From Corallococcus caeni (lineage in GTDB: Bacteria > Myxococcota > Myxococcia > Myxococcales > Myxococcaceae), in contig NZ_BTTW01000001.1 in NCBI RefSeq assembly GCF_036245865.1, positions 1,240,001 to 1,304,000 of the forward strand: a stretch of 64,000 nucleotides of DNA, read 5' to 3'. Below the pieces are notes generated by a model. The model ran no database searches. It was not told the DNA's origin and worked only from the letters and a program-made list of their open reading frames with translations. Both the position numbers and the translations under genes were made by a program. Shown piece after piece: positions 25,493 to 33,528 of this stretch; the first letter of the stretch is position 1; every line of letters begins with the position of its first letter.

Positions 25493-26791
25493 GAAGACGC
25501 GCTGGAACACCGCGTCCATCTGGCGCGTGTGGTAGCCCGGGGAGAAGCAGTCGGAGACCTCCTCGGGCGTCATCATCTTGAGCAGGTCCGCGTCGTTCAG
25601 CAGGGCCTGCCGGAAGTCCACGCCCTCCTCGAACATCCGCATCGCGTTGCGCTGGACGACGACGTACGCGGCCTGCCGGTCCATGCCCTTGCGCGCCAGC
25701 TCCAGCAGGAGCCGCTGCGAGTTCACCACGCCGCCCAGCAGGTCCAGGTTCTTCTTCATCTGCTCCGGGTAGACGCGCATGTTCTCCACCAGGCCCGCGA
25801 AGCGGTGGAGCATGAAGTCCAGGAGGACGGTGGCGTCCGGGCCAATCACGCGCTCCACGGACGAGTGCGAGATGTCCCGCTCGTGCCACAGCGCCACGTC
25901 CTCCATGGCGCTCACCGCGTAGCCGCGCAACAGGCGCGCGAGCCCCGTGAGGTTCTCCGACAGGATGGGGTTGCGCTTGTGCGGCATGGCGCTGCTGCCC
26001 TTCTGTCCCGGCGTGAAGGGCTCCTCCGCCTCGCGAACCTCCGTGCGCTGGAGGTGGCGGATTTCGACGGCGAACTTCTCCAGGCTCGCGCCGACGAGGG
26101 CGATGGCGGTGAAGAACTCCGCGTGCCGGTCGCGCTGCACCACCTGGCTGGAGGCGGGCGCGGGCTTCAGGCCCAGCTTCTGGCAGACGTGCTCCTCCAC
26201 CGACGGCGGCAGGTGCGCGAACGTGCCCACCGCGCCGGAAATCTTCCCCACGGCGATGGTGTCGCGCGCGTGCACGAGGCGCGTGCGGCCCCGGCGCAGC
26301 TCGTCGTACCAGATGGCCAGCTTGTGCCCGAAGGTGATGGGCTCCGCGTGGATGCCGTGGCTTCGGCCCATCTGCAGCGTGTGCTTGTGCTCGAAGGCGC
26401 GCTTCTCCACCGCGGCCATCACGCGGTCCATGCCCTTCAGGAGCAGGTCCACGCTGTCGCGCAGGGTGAGCCCCAGCGACGTGTCCAGCACGTCCGAGGA
26501 CGTCATACCCAGGTGCAGCCAGCGGGCGCTGGGCCCCACGCGCTCCTCCACGAAGGTGAGGAAGGCGATGACGTCGTGCTTGGTGGTGCGTTCAATCTCC
26601 TCGATGCGCGCGGCGTCCGCCTCGGTGAAGTCACCGGCGCGGGCGAGGCAGTCCGCCAGCGCGTCCTTGGGGGCGAGGCCTTGCGCGACCATGCCCTCCA
26701 GCGCGGCGAGCTCCACGTCGCGCCAGCGGCGGTAGCGGGCGACGTCGGACCAGAGGGAGGCCATTTCGGGACGGCTGTAGCGTGGAATCAC
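25478..26791 (-). CDS. purB: Adenylosuccinate lyase
   Basis: The protein has 437 residues. It belongs to the fumarase/aspartase superfamily and cleaves SAICAR and adenylosuccinate. The signature loop GSSAMPHKRNP (about residues 263-275) is intact, as are MGRSHGIHAEPITFG with the catalytic His region and LGMTSSDVLDTSL. The GTG start at 26791 overlaps the TGA of the upstream ABC-type binding protein gene (GTGA), so it is translationally coupled to a gene with no obvious link to purines. Confidence 0.95.
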   Translation of the reverse strand: MIPRYSRPEMASLWSDVARYRRWRDVELAALEGMVAQGLAPKDALADCLARAGDFTEADAARIEEIERTTKHDVIAFLTFVEERVGPSARWLHLGMTSSDVLDTSLGLTLRDSVDLLLKGMDRVMAAVEKRAFEHKHTLQMGRSHGIHAEPITFGHKLAIWYDELRRGRTRLVHARDTIAVGKISGAVGTFAHLPPSVEEHVCQKLGLKPAPASSQVVQRDRHAEFFTAIALVGASLEKFAVEIRHLQRTEVREAEEPFTPGQKGSSAMPHKRNPILSENLTGLARLLRGYAVSAMEDVALWHERDISHSSVERVIGPDATVLLDFMLHRFAGLVENMRVYPEQMKKNLDLLGGVVNSQRLLLELARKGMDRQAAYVVVQRNAMRMFEEGVDFRQALLNDADLLKMMTPEEVSDCFSPGYHTRQMDAVFQRVFGRAS

Positions 26792-27747
26792 TCGTAGACC
26801 TTCACGGCAAAGTCCCGGCGCGCCGCGAACCGGAGCACTTCCAGCGCGACGTCACAGGACGGACCTGACTTCTTCGCGGCGGTGAGGTTGAACGAGAGGT
26901 CCAGGCCTTCGGGCCGCGCCACCGCCAGCGCGCCGGGGTCGACCTTCTCGTGGACGATTCGGTTGGCCAGCCTCCCCGCCTGCTGACCGAGCGCCAGCGG
27001 GGCTGGCGCGAGGGCCAGCGTCGCGCCCTCCTTCACCTGGCTGGCCGTGAGCGCCACCAGCGGCACCTTGCGGGAGGCACTGAAGGCGATGAGCGCCTGG
27101 ACGACGGAAGCGTTGCCCACGGTCTTGTCCGCAACCATCAAGAGCCCGTCCACCTTCCCCGCCGCGCCCTCCAGCACCTCGCCCACCCGCTCCTGCGCCT
27201 CCACGGCCAGCGGGACGATGGTGAGGCCCAGGGCCGCGCCAGCGGAGCGGGCCTGCGCCACCGCGCCCGCCGAGGAGCGCGGGTCATGCAGGATGCCCAC
27301 GCGCTTCGCCGCGGGAGCCACGGCCTTGAGCGCGGCCAGCTCCGGTCCGAAGTCGCTGGTGAGCGCGATGCCGGTGACGTTGGGCGCCTCCAGGCCGTAC
27401 TTCTCGTGGTACGGCACCATGGCGAACAGCACGGGCACGTCCTCGCCCAGCGAGCGGCGCGCGGCGTTGGCGGCCAGCGGTCCCAGGGCCAGCACCAGCG
27501 CGGGCTTCTGCGCGGCCAGCGACTTGAAGACGCGCGCGGCCTCCGTGGGGCTCTCCTCCAGGGTCAGCTCGGTGACGTCCGCGCGGGCCTCGGACGCGAA
27601 GCCGGCGAGGAAGGAGGCGTACGGCGCCAGGCTCGAGGACTTCACGGCCACCACGCGGGGCCGGGCAGGACTGCGCGGCGTGGCCTGCGCGAGGGCGACA
27701 GCGGGCAGGAGGAGCGTGAGGAGCGCGAGCCTCCGGAGGGTCGTCAT
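26788..27747 (-). CDS. ABC-type substrate-binding protein (PF04392-like), secreted
   Basis: The protein has 319 residues. A cleavable signal peptide (MTTLRRLALLTLLLPAVALA) precedes a two-lobed periplasmic-binding fold: KPALVLALGPLAANAARRSL, PVLFAMVPYHEKYGL, GIALTSDFGPELAALKAVAP, KRVGILHDPRSS and GLLMVADKTVGN. This pattern is that of the ABC substrate-binding family PF04392. No permease or ATPase gene is next to it, so it may serve as a sensor or work with a distant transporter. ATG 27747 overlaps the kinase TGA (ATGA), and its own TGA overlaps the purB GTG. Confidence 0.85.
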   Translation of the reverse strand: MTTLRRLALLTLLLPAVALAQATPRSPARPRVVAVKSSSLAPYASFLAGFASEARADVTELTLEESPTEAARVFKSLAAQKPALVLALGPLAANAARRSLGEDVPVLFAMVPYHEKYGLEAPNVTGIALTSDFGPELAALKAVAPAAKRVGILHDPRSSAGAVAQARSAGAALGLTIVPLAVEAQERVGEVLEGAAGKVDGLLMVADKTVGNASVVQALIAFSASRKVPLVALTASQVKEGATLALAPAPLALGQQAGRLANRIVHEKVDPGALAVARPEGLDLSFNLTAAKKSGPSCDVALEVLRFAARRDFAVKVYE

Positions 27748-30617
27748 CGCAGCACGTTCTGGCAGCAGCGGAAGCCCACGTCCGGGGCCTTCAGCGACAC
27801 GGCCCCCCGCCGGCGCGCGGCGCACCGGGCGGTGTCGCCAGGCGTGTTGAAGGCGCCGCCCTTGATGAGCCGGTCCTCGGTGTCGGGGTAGTTGGAGGCG
27901 GTCCACTCGGCGGCGTTGCCGGACAGGTCCACCGCGCCGTAGCCGGAGCGGCAGGCCTGATGTGCCCCGGAGGACGCCAGGGCTCGCGTGGTGCCGTCGG
28001 TCGTTCCGGTGTTGCAGGCCGTCTGCGCCTGCTCGTCACCGGAGGAGAAGCGCGCGTTGCCGGGGCCCTTGCAGGCCTTCTCCCACTCGTCCTCCGAGCA
28101 CAGCCGCTTGCCGATGCCCTCGCAGCTGGACTTCGCGTCGAGCCACGTCATGTTGACGCGAGGCTTGCGGCCGGACTGGTTGGGGAACTCGAACTCGTCG
28201 ACGCAGAACGAGTCCACCATGACGCTGTCCATGCGCATCTCGTCGGTGGAGCCGGACGCCTGGAGGTCCTCCGGGGACGCGCCCTTCTTGAAGCTGCCGC
28301 CGCTCACCAGCTTCATGCCGTCCGGACAGTGGTCCGCGGCCATGATGCCGCCCGCCGCGGCGGTCGCGCCGGGCATGGCGGGCGTGGGGCTGTTCTTCGC
28401 GGCCTGGGCCTGACGCACGCGCAGGTAGAGGTAGCCACCGCCCGCGCCCAGCACGACGCCGGCCACCGCGAGGATGATCATCCACATCATCGAGCTGGGG
28501 CCGGAGCGGGCCGGCTTCGCCTGCGTGGCCCGCGTCGTGGGAAGCGTGTGCAGCCCGGACACCGAGGGCGGCAGCCGGCGCGCCGAGGAGCGGACACCCG
28601 ACACGTCAGGAGGGGGTTCGCCCTTGCGCGGGCGTCCCGCCGAGGAGTTCTCGCTCTGAGCGCCGGAGGAGCGGACCGCGCCCTGGGCCGCCGACGCCCG
28701 GGGGCCGCGAGCGTTCACCGACGACACCGCCCCCGAGGCCCGGGGGTTGCGGCCACCGCGGCTGGAGGAACGGGACTCAGAAGGCTCGTCGTCATCGGAA
28801 CCCCGGCCGGACCGTGACTCCGTGGCGGATGCATCCGAGTTGCGATTGCTGGACCGGCCGTCGGAAGCGTCCGCACCGCGACCGGAGCGACCGTCGCTGG
28901 ACGCTTCACCACGACCGTTGGAGCGCCCTTCGGAGCGCCCATCGCTGGACGCGGCTTCACCGCGACCGTTGGAGCGCCCTTCGCTGGACGCTTCACCCCG
29001 GCCACCGGAGCGGCCTTCACCGACAGCGGCTTCGCCACGGCCGCTGGAGCGCGCGTCGCTGGCCGATGCCTCACCGCGCCCCCCACCCGACTCCGAAGCA
29101 CGGCCACCGCGTCCATCGCCAGCGGCATCACCGCCACGGCCCGAGGACCGGCCCTCGGCCGCGCCCTCCGCGGAGCGGGCCCCACGCGGATCCGCCGGGA
29201 ACGACGGCTCCTCCGCCTTGGCGAAGATGCGCATCACCGGCTCGGCGGCCTTGGCCGGAGCCGCTCGCGGTTCATCGCCCGCGCGCGAGGCCGCCCGCGC
29301 CTCCTGCTGCGTCGCCGCGTCGGGGGCCTGGCCCAGCAGCCGTGGGTCCTGCGCCGCCTCCGCGCCCCTGCGTCCCGCCGGGGCCACCGCGCGCATCTCC
29401 TGCTGCGTCGCGGCGTCGGACACGGAGCGCGCTTCAGGCCCCGTGATGTAGTCCAGCGCCTGCGCGTTGGAGCCCAGGATGGCCGCCAGCGTCGCGGCGT
29501 CCAGCGGCTGCGTCGCATCCGGTGGAGGCTCCTCCTCCCGCGCCGGGATGGGCGCGGCCGGCGTGGGCGCGGTCGCCACCGGCAACATGCCCGTGGGCAC
29601 CGGCGGCAGCGGCTTGCTCGCCGCCCTCGCGGCCACCACGGCCGCGGGCAGCGCCCCCGACGCAGGCACCGCGCGCTGCCTCGACGCCGCGGCCGGATGC
29701 CGCTGCACCAGCGCGGAGAACTCCGCGTGCAGCTCGCCGCCCGACTTCGGACGGGCCAGGGGGTTCGGGTTGAGCGCGCGCCGGTAGAGGGACTCGAACG
29801 CGGGCGGCAGGTCCGGATGCCGCACCGACACCTCGGGAACGCCGCCGTCCTCCGGCAGGAGCCCCGTCACCATCTCGCCCATCAACACGCCCAGCGAGTA
29901 CACGTCCATGCGCGTGTCCAGCTCCGCGCCATTCACGTACTCGGGAGCGATGTACGCCGCCGCCCGGTGCCCCTTCTGCGCCTGCACGAAGGGCAGGTGC
30001 GGCACCGCGAGCCCCAGCCCGTAGTCCGACACCTTCAGCATGTCCGGCAGGACGAAGACGTTCTCCGGCTTCACGTCCGAGTGCGGCCCGAAGCGGTGCG
30101 CCCCGTCCAGCGCCGCCGCCATCTGCGCCAGCAGCGGCTCCACTTCCTTCAGCGAGAACAGCTGCCCCTTCGCCGCGCGCTGCTCCATCATCCGGCGCAG
30201 CGTGAGCCCTTCCAGCAGCTGCATCGTGAAGAAGGGCCGGTCCCCGTCCACGCCCTCCTCGTACACGCGCACCAGGTTGGGGTGGTTGAGCTTCTTGCCC
30301 ACCCGCATGGACAGCGCGAACTGCGTGCGCTCCTCCGGCTGCTGCACCAGCCGGGGCTGGATGACCTTCAGCGCCACCTCCACGTCGATGGCCTGGTCCT
30401 GCGCGCGGAAGACGAAGCCCAGCGGCCCCGACCCGACGACCTCCTGGATGGCGTAGCGGTCCGCGACGACGTCGCCCGGCCTGTAGGGCGCGCCCTCCGC
30501 TCCCTTCCGGCGCGCGGCCCCCGCGGCCTGACGCGCGGCCGCGTCCAGCTTCTGGCCACACGTGGCGCAGGTTTCACTCGTATCGGGGACGTGGCTGCCG
30601 CAGCGGTAGCAGAGCAA
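27744..30617 (-). CDS. Ser/Thr protein kinase with zinc ribbon, membrane segment and SUMF1-like domain
   Basis: The protein has 957 residues. Order: zinc ribbon (CYRCGSHVPDTSETCATCG, residues 3-21); kinase domain of about 50-310 (GSGPLGFV loop, VALKV lysine, catalytic loop HSDVKPENV, metal loop SDYGLG, APEYV); a long low-complexity region (about 430-690) of repeats around GRSNGRGEASSDGRS; a membrane segment (MMWMIILAVAGVVLGAGGGYL); and a C-terminal SUMF1/FGE-like domain (CPDGMKLVSGGSFKKG...GKRLCSEDEWEKACKG...DLSGNAAEWT...GGAF). HRD is HSD and DFG is DYG; the key Asp residues and Lys are kept, so activity is possible. The start is TTG 30617 with GGAG about ten bases upstream. Confidence 0.85.
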   Translation of the reverse strand: MLCYRCGSHVPDTSETCATCGQKLDAAARQAAGAARRKGAEGAPYRPGDVVADRYAIQEVVGSGPLGFVFRAQDQAIDVEVALKVIQPRLVQQPEERTQFALSMRVGKKLNHPNLVRVYEEGVDGDRPFFTMQLLEGLTLRRMMEQRAAKGQLFSLKEVEPLLAQMAAALDGAHRFGPHSDVKPENVFVLPDMLKVSDYGLGLAVPHLPFVQAQKGHRAAAYIAPEYVNGAELDTRMDVYSLGVLMGEMVTGLLPEDGGVPEVSVRHPDLPPAFESLYRRALNPNPLARPKSGGELHAEFSALVQRHPAAASRQRAVPASGALPAAVVAARAASKPLPPVPTGMLPVATAPTPAAPIPAREEEPPPDATQPLDAATLAAILGSNAQALDYITGPEARSVSDAATQQEMRAVAPAGRRGAEAAQDPRLLGQAPDAATQQEARAASRAGDEPRAAPAKAAEPVMRIFAKAEEPSFPADPRGARSAEGAAEGRSSGRGGDAAGDGRGGRASESGGGRGEASASDARSSGRGEAAVGEGRSGGRGEASSEGRSNGRGEAASSDGRSEGRSNGRGEASSDGRSGRGADASDGRSSNRNSDASATESRSGRGSDDDEPSESRSSSRGGRNPRASGAVSSVNARGPRASAAQGAVRSSGAQSENSSAGRPRKGEPPPDVSGVRSSARRLPPSVSGLHTLPTTRATQAKPARSGPSSMMWMIILAVAGVVLGAGGGYLYLRVRQAQAAKNSPTPAMPGATAAAGGIMAADHCPDGMKLVSGGSFKKGASPEDLQASGSTDEMRMDSVMVDSFCVDEFEFPNQSGRKPRVNMTWLDAKSSCEGIGKRLCSEDEWEKACKGPGNARFSSGDEQAQTACNTGTTDGTTRALASSGAHQACRSGYGAVDLSGNAAEWTASNYPDTEDRLIKGGAFNTPGDTARCAARRRGAVSLKAPDVGFRCCQNVLR

Positions 30618-30731
30618 AGCAGTGAAACTCCGGAACAGGGCCGCGGGGGGGCGGCCTTCCCGGCGGACGGCCGGGGGCCTCCATTCTGCCCGCTCCGGAG
30701 CCGTTGAGGAACGACGTTGCGCACCGGGCCG

Positions 30732-31208
30732 TCAGCGGCCCGTGGACCCGAAACCGTTGTCACCCCGGGAAGTCACTTCCAGCACGTCCACCTCGCGCAG
30801 CGCCGTGGCCGTCACCGGGGCCACCACCAGCTGGGCCACCCGGTCGCCCCGACGCAGGGTGAAGGGAGTGTTGGACAGGTTCACGAGCAGCACCTGCACC
30901 TCCCCCCGGTAGTCCGCGTCCACCGTCCCGGGAGAGTTGAGGCACGTCACCCCATGTCGCAGCGCCAGCCCCGAGCGGGGCCGCACCTGCCCCTCGAAGC
31001 CCGGGGGGAGCGCGAACGCCAGCCCCGTGGGCACCGCCATCCGCTCCAGGGGCTGGAGCACCCGCTCCCCGTCGATGTCGGCCCGAAGGTCCAACCCGGC
31101 CGCCAGCTCCGTCTCGTAGCGGGGCAGGGGCAGCGGGTCCGGATGCGAGCGCACCCGGCGCACGGGGACGGTCAGCGTGGGGTCCATGCCTCCTGCCGTA
31201 CCACGCAC
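30732..31208 (-). CDS. dut: Deoxyuridine 5'-triphosphate nucleotidohydrolase (dUTPase)
   Basis: The protein has 158 residues and acts as a homotrimeric enzyme converting dUTP to dUMP. All five motifs are visible in order: AAGLDLRAD, RPRSGLALRHG, NSPGTVDADYRGE, RGDRVAQLVV and RGDNGFGSTGR. Motif 5 has Asn where most have Gly-Gly (RGxGGFGSTG). GTG 31208 has GGAGG about 8 bases upstream; ATG 31187 has AGGAGG only one base away, which is too close. It stands alone between a kinase operon and an M23 peptidase operon on the same strand. Confidence 0.93.
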   Translation of the reverse strand: MRGTAGGMDPTLTVPVRRVRSHPDPLPLPRYETELAAGLDLRADIDGERVLQPLERMAVPTGLAFALPPGFEGQVRPRSGLALRHGVTCLNSPGTVDADYRGEVQVLLVNLSNTPFTLRRGDRVAQLVVAPVTATALREVDVLEVTSRGDNGFGSTGR

Positions 31209-31263
31209 CCCTCCCCCCCTCCATTTCCTGGCCCCGACGTCACGGGTCGTGTGGCCCCTGCCC

Positions 31264-32274
31264 TCACAGCTCGGTCGCGCCGTCCGCCACGCGCAGGGCG
31301 GTGCGGAACCCGAACGGGTCCACCGGCCGCGCGGCCAGCTCCAGCTGGTAGTGCAGGTGCGGCCCGGTGGACCGGCCCGTGCTGCCGGACAGCGCGATGG
31401 CCTGCCCCTTCACCACGCGCGTGCCCGGCTTCACCAGGAGCTCGGAGTTGTGGCAGTACGCCGTCGTCACGCCCCGCCCGTGGTCCAGCACCAGCACGCG
31501 GCCGTTGACGGAGTCCTCGCTCGCGCGGCGCACCACGCCAGCGGCCACCGCCGTCACCGTCGTGCCCGAGCGCACCGCCAGGTCCACCCCGGTGTGCATC
31601 CGGCGCGTGCGCAGCGTGGGGTGGACGCGGTAGCCGAAGGGGCTCGTCACGGGAGCGCTCTCGGCCACCGGCCACCCGAGCATCAGCGCCGTGGACAGCG
31701 CCAGCGCCTGCGCCGCGCCCACGGAGGAGCCCTCGAAGCCCGGCGGTAGCTGCTTCGCCAGGCGCTCCAGGCTCAGCGCCCCGCCCTCCGCGTCCACCCG
31801 CTGCAGCGCGAAGCGCGCGGGCACCCGCCCGGCGAACACCGCCGTCACCCGCGCCTCCTCCGACGGGAAGTCCGCGGCGAGCGCGTCCATCAGCCGCCGC
31901 GTCGCCGCCGGGCCGCGCACCGGATCCACCAGCGTCTCCGGAGCAATGCCCTCCTCGCGGGCCAGGGCCAGCGCGGGCTCGCGGGCCTTCGGGTCCAGGG
32001 CCTTCAGCGCCGAGTGCGTTCCCCACGCCAGCGCCTCCGCGCTCGTGGGCACGCGCGTGAGCATCGCGGCGGGCAGCGCGTCCGGCACGGGCACCGCCGT
32101 GCCGCTCACGCCGTCGTAGTACGCGAGCAGCGGCCGGGCCGTGGTGCGCGTGTGGAAGGCCCAGGCCCCCGCGCGCCGCAGCAGCGCGCCCGCGGGCGTG
32201 TGGTGGTACGCGCACCACACGCACAGGAGCGCGAAGGTGAAGTCCAGCAGTCCCCGGGCGCGTCGAGCGAACAT
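31264..32274 (-). CDS. M23-family metallopeptidase (LytM/lysostaphin type), membrane-anchored
   Basis: The protein has 336 residues. An N-terminal signal anchor (about residues 10-25) precedes a helical central part and an M23 domain in the last 130 residues. Zinc ligands are seen: TSPFGYRVHPTLRTRRMHTGVD (first His and Asp of HxxxD) and GPHLHYQ (HxH). All needed ligands are present, so an active cell-wall endopeptidase is likely, rather than a degenerate LytM activator. It is 11 bases downstream of the membrane protein gene at 32286-33083. Confidence 0.9.
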   Translation of the reverse strand: MFARRARGLLDFTFALLCVWCAYHHTPAGALLRRAGAWAFHTRTTARPLLAYYDGVSGTAVPVPDALPAAMLTRVPTSAEALAWGTHSALKALDPKAREPALALAREEGIAPETLVDPVRGPAATRRLMDALAADFPSEEARVTAVFAGRVPARFALQRVDAEGGALSLERLAKQLPPGFEGSSVGAAQALALSTALMLGWPVAESAPVTSPFGYRVHPTLRTRRMHTGVDLAVRSGTTVTAVAAGVVRRASEDSVNGRVLVLDHGRGVTTAYCHNSELLVKPGTRVVKGQAIALSGSTGRSTGPHLHYQLELAARPVDPFGFRTALRVADGATEL

Positions 32275-32285
32275 GCGTCAGGGCC

Positions 32286-33083
32286 TCAGCGCAGGAAGGA
32301 CAGCACCGGGGCCGCGTCCCACGCCGCCGCGAGGCCCAGGGGCGCCACCAGCAGGCACCCCACGAGCCCGCGAGTCCACGCCCGCCGGGGGCCCGCCGCT
32401 TCACACGCCGCGTCCGCGTGCTGGAGGTTGCGCAGCACCGCGCGCCAGCCCAGCGACACGCTCACGCCGCACAGCGCCGCCACCGCCAGTCCCCGGGCCG
32501 CCCAGTCCGAGGCCACGTCGCCGAAGAGCGGCCGCCACGACAGGTACACCGTGCCCTGGACCAGCCGCGCCACCGTGCACGCGCCCGCGAGCACCACGCC
32601 CGCGGTGGCCAGCGGCCGCACCCACCGCATCGGCGTGGGCCGCCGCAGACAGCGCCGCAACAGCGCCTTCCACGAGGAGGACTCCGGAGCGGACGCCGTC
32701 ACCGGCCGCCACGGCTCCACGGGCCGGGAAGCCTCCACCTCGCGGTAGCCGAGCGCGGGCAGCGCCAGGAGCAGGTCCGCCGCCAGCTCCCAGCCGAGTG
32801 CCAGGGCCCGCGCCAGCCGGGTGCGCGTCTCCAGCGACACCCAGTCCACCAGGGACGCGGTCGCGGGGAACTGGCCCACCCACGCATCGAACGCGGAGTC
32901 CAGCCGGTCCACCACCGTGAGCAGCCGGTCATCCAGCGTGTCCGCCGCCGCGTGCACGCCCACCGCGACCAACGCGAGCAGGCCCAGCGGCATGAACGCC
33001 CAGCGGAACGCCCCCAGGAACCGGGACACGTCCGTGAGGAAGCTGCTCGAAGGCTCCGAGGAGCTGGATGGGTAGGACGGCAT
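32286..33083 (-). CDS. Multi-pass membrane protein of unknown function
   Basis: The protein has 265 residues. A Ser-rich N-terminus precedes about four to five hydrophobic segments (about residues 27-47, 95-110, 155-175, 190-210 and 238-255). No catalytic motif is seen. It is the first gene of a two-gene unit with the M23 peptidase (11-base gap), so it may help place or regulate that enzyme; this is inference from order only. Its upstream region holds the 70-bp tandem repeat. Confidence 0.75.
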   Translation of the reverse strand: MPSYPSSSSEPSSSFLTDVSRFLGAFRWAFMPLGLLALVAVGVHAAADTLDDRLLTVVDRLDSAFDAWVGQFPATASLVDWVSLETRTRLARALALGWELAADLLLALPALGYREVEASRPVEPWRPVTASAPESSSWKALLRRCLRRPTPMRWVRPLATAGVVLAGACTVARLVQGTVYLSWRPLFGDVASDWAARGLAVAALCGVSVSLGWRAVLRNLQHADAACEAAGPRRAWTRGLVGCLLVAPLGLAAAWDAAPVLSFLR

Positions 33084-33222
33084 GGAGCGCCTCCGGGCGG
33101 TCCCCCATCAACGCGGGAAGCCCTCCCGGGGTTTTAAGCCTCCCGCCGCCCAGGACGAAAACACCGCGCGATTCGGAACCAGGCCCCGGGCATCCCCACG
33201 GCCCACCTTCCGCCGAAGCCGT

Positions 33223-33394
33223 CCCAACGGGTCCGACTGTCGGACAGGTTTCCGCTGCGCGGGGGGACCCGCCACCCTCCAGCCCCGGGGCTCCCAACGG
33301 GTCCGACTGTCGGACAGGTTTCCGCCGCGCGGGGGGAGCCGCCACCCTCCAGCCCCGGAGTTCCCAACGGGTCCGACTGTCGGACAGGTTCTCG
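33223..33394. repeat. 70-bp tandem repeat with a palindromic core, about 2.5 copies
   Basis: Copies start at 33223, 33293 and 33363, an exact 70-bp period. The first two full units differ at about four positions. The third is cut after about 28 bases. Each unit opens with CCCAACGG followed by a perfect palindrome GTCCGACTGTCGGAC (33231-33245, 33301-33315, 33371-33385) and then AGGTT. The core could be an operator, an RNA hairpin or a REP-like element. Confidence 0.9.
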
Positions 33395-33487
33395 CGGTGC
33401 GCCTCCGGAGGCCGGCCCCCTGCCCGCAACGACAACGCCCCGCCCCTTCGCGCCCGGAGGCGGGAGGAGACGGGGCGCTTTCCGGAA

Positions 33488-33512
33488 GCGGCCTTCCTTC
33501 AGGGAGGGCCGC
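33488..33512 (-). terminator. pnp terminator hairpin
   Basis: GCGGCCTTCC (33488-33497) pairs with GGAGGGCCGC (33503-33512) with one wobble pair and a 5-nt loop. It lies 17 bases beyond the pnp stop on the minus strand. Confidence 0.6.
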
Positions 33513-33528
33513 TACGCGGGGGCCGGAC

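Larger units (their letters stand above)
33084..33528. other. 445-bp gene-free gap with tandem repeat and hairpins
   Basis: The gap lies between the start of the membrane-protein gene and the stop of pnp. It contains the 70-bp repeat array (33223-33394), the pnp terminator (33488-33512) and short GC-rich inverted repeats. The reading frames crossing it show no protein-like composition, and I see no gene in it. Confidence 0.7.

Noticed and set aside
27744-30617. Calling the SUMF1 kinase a dead pseudokinase
   Set aside because: HRD is HSD and DFG is DYG, but the catalytic Asp, the metal Asp and the ATP-binding Lys are all present, so activity cannot be excluded.
33223-33394. CRISPR array
   Set aside because: The whole 70-bp unit repeats, including what would be the spacer. 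There are only 2.5 copies and no cas genes.
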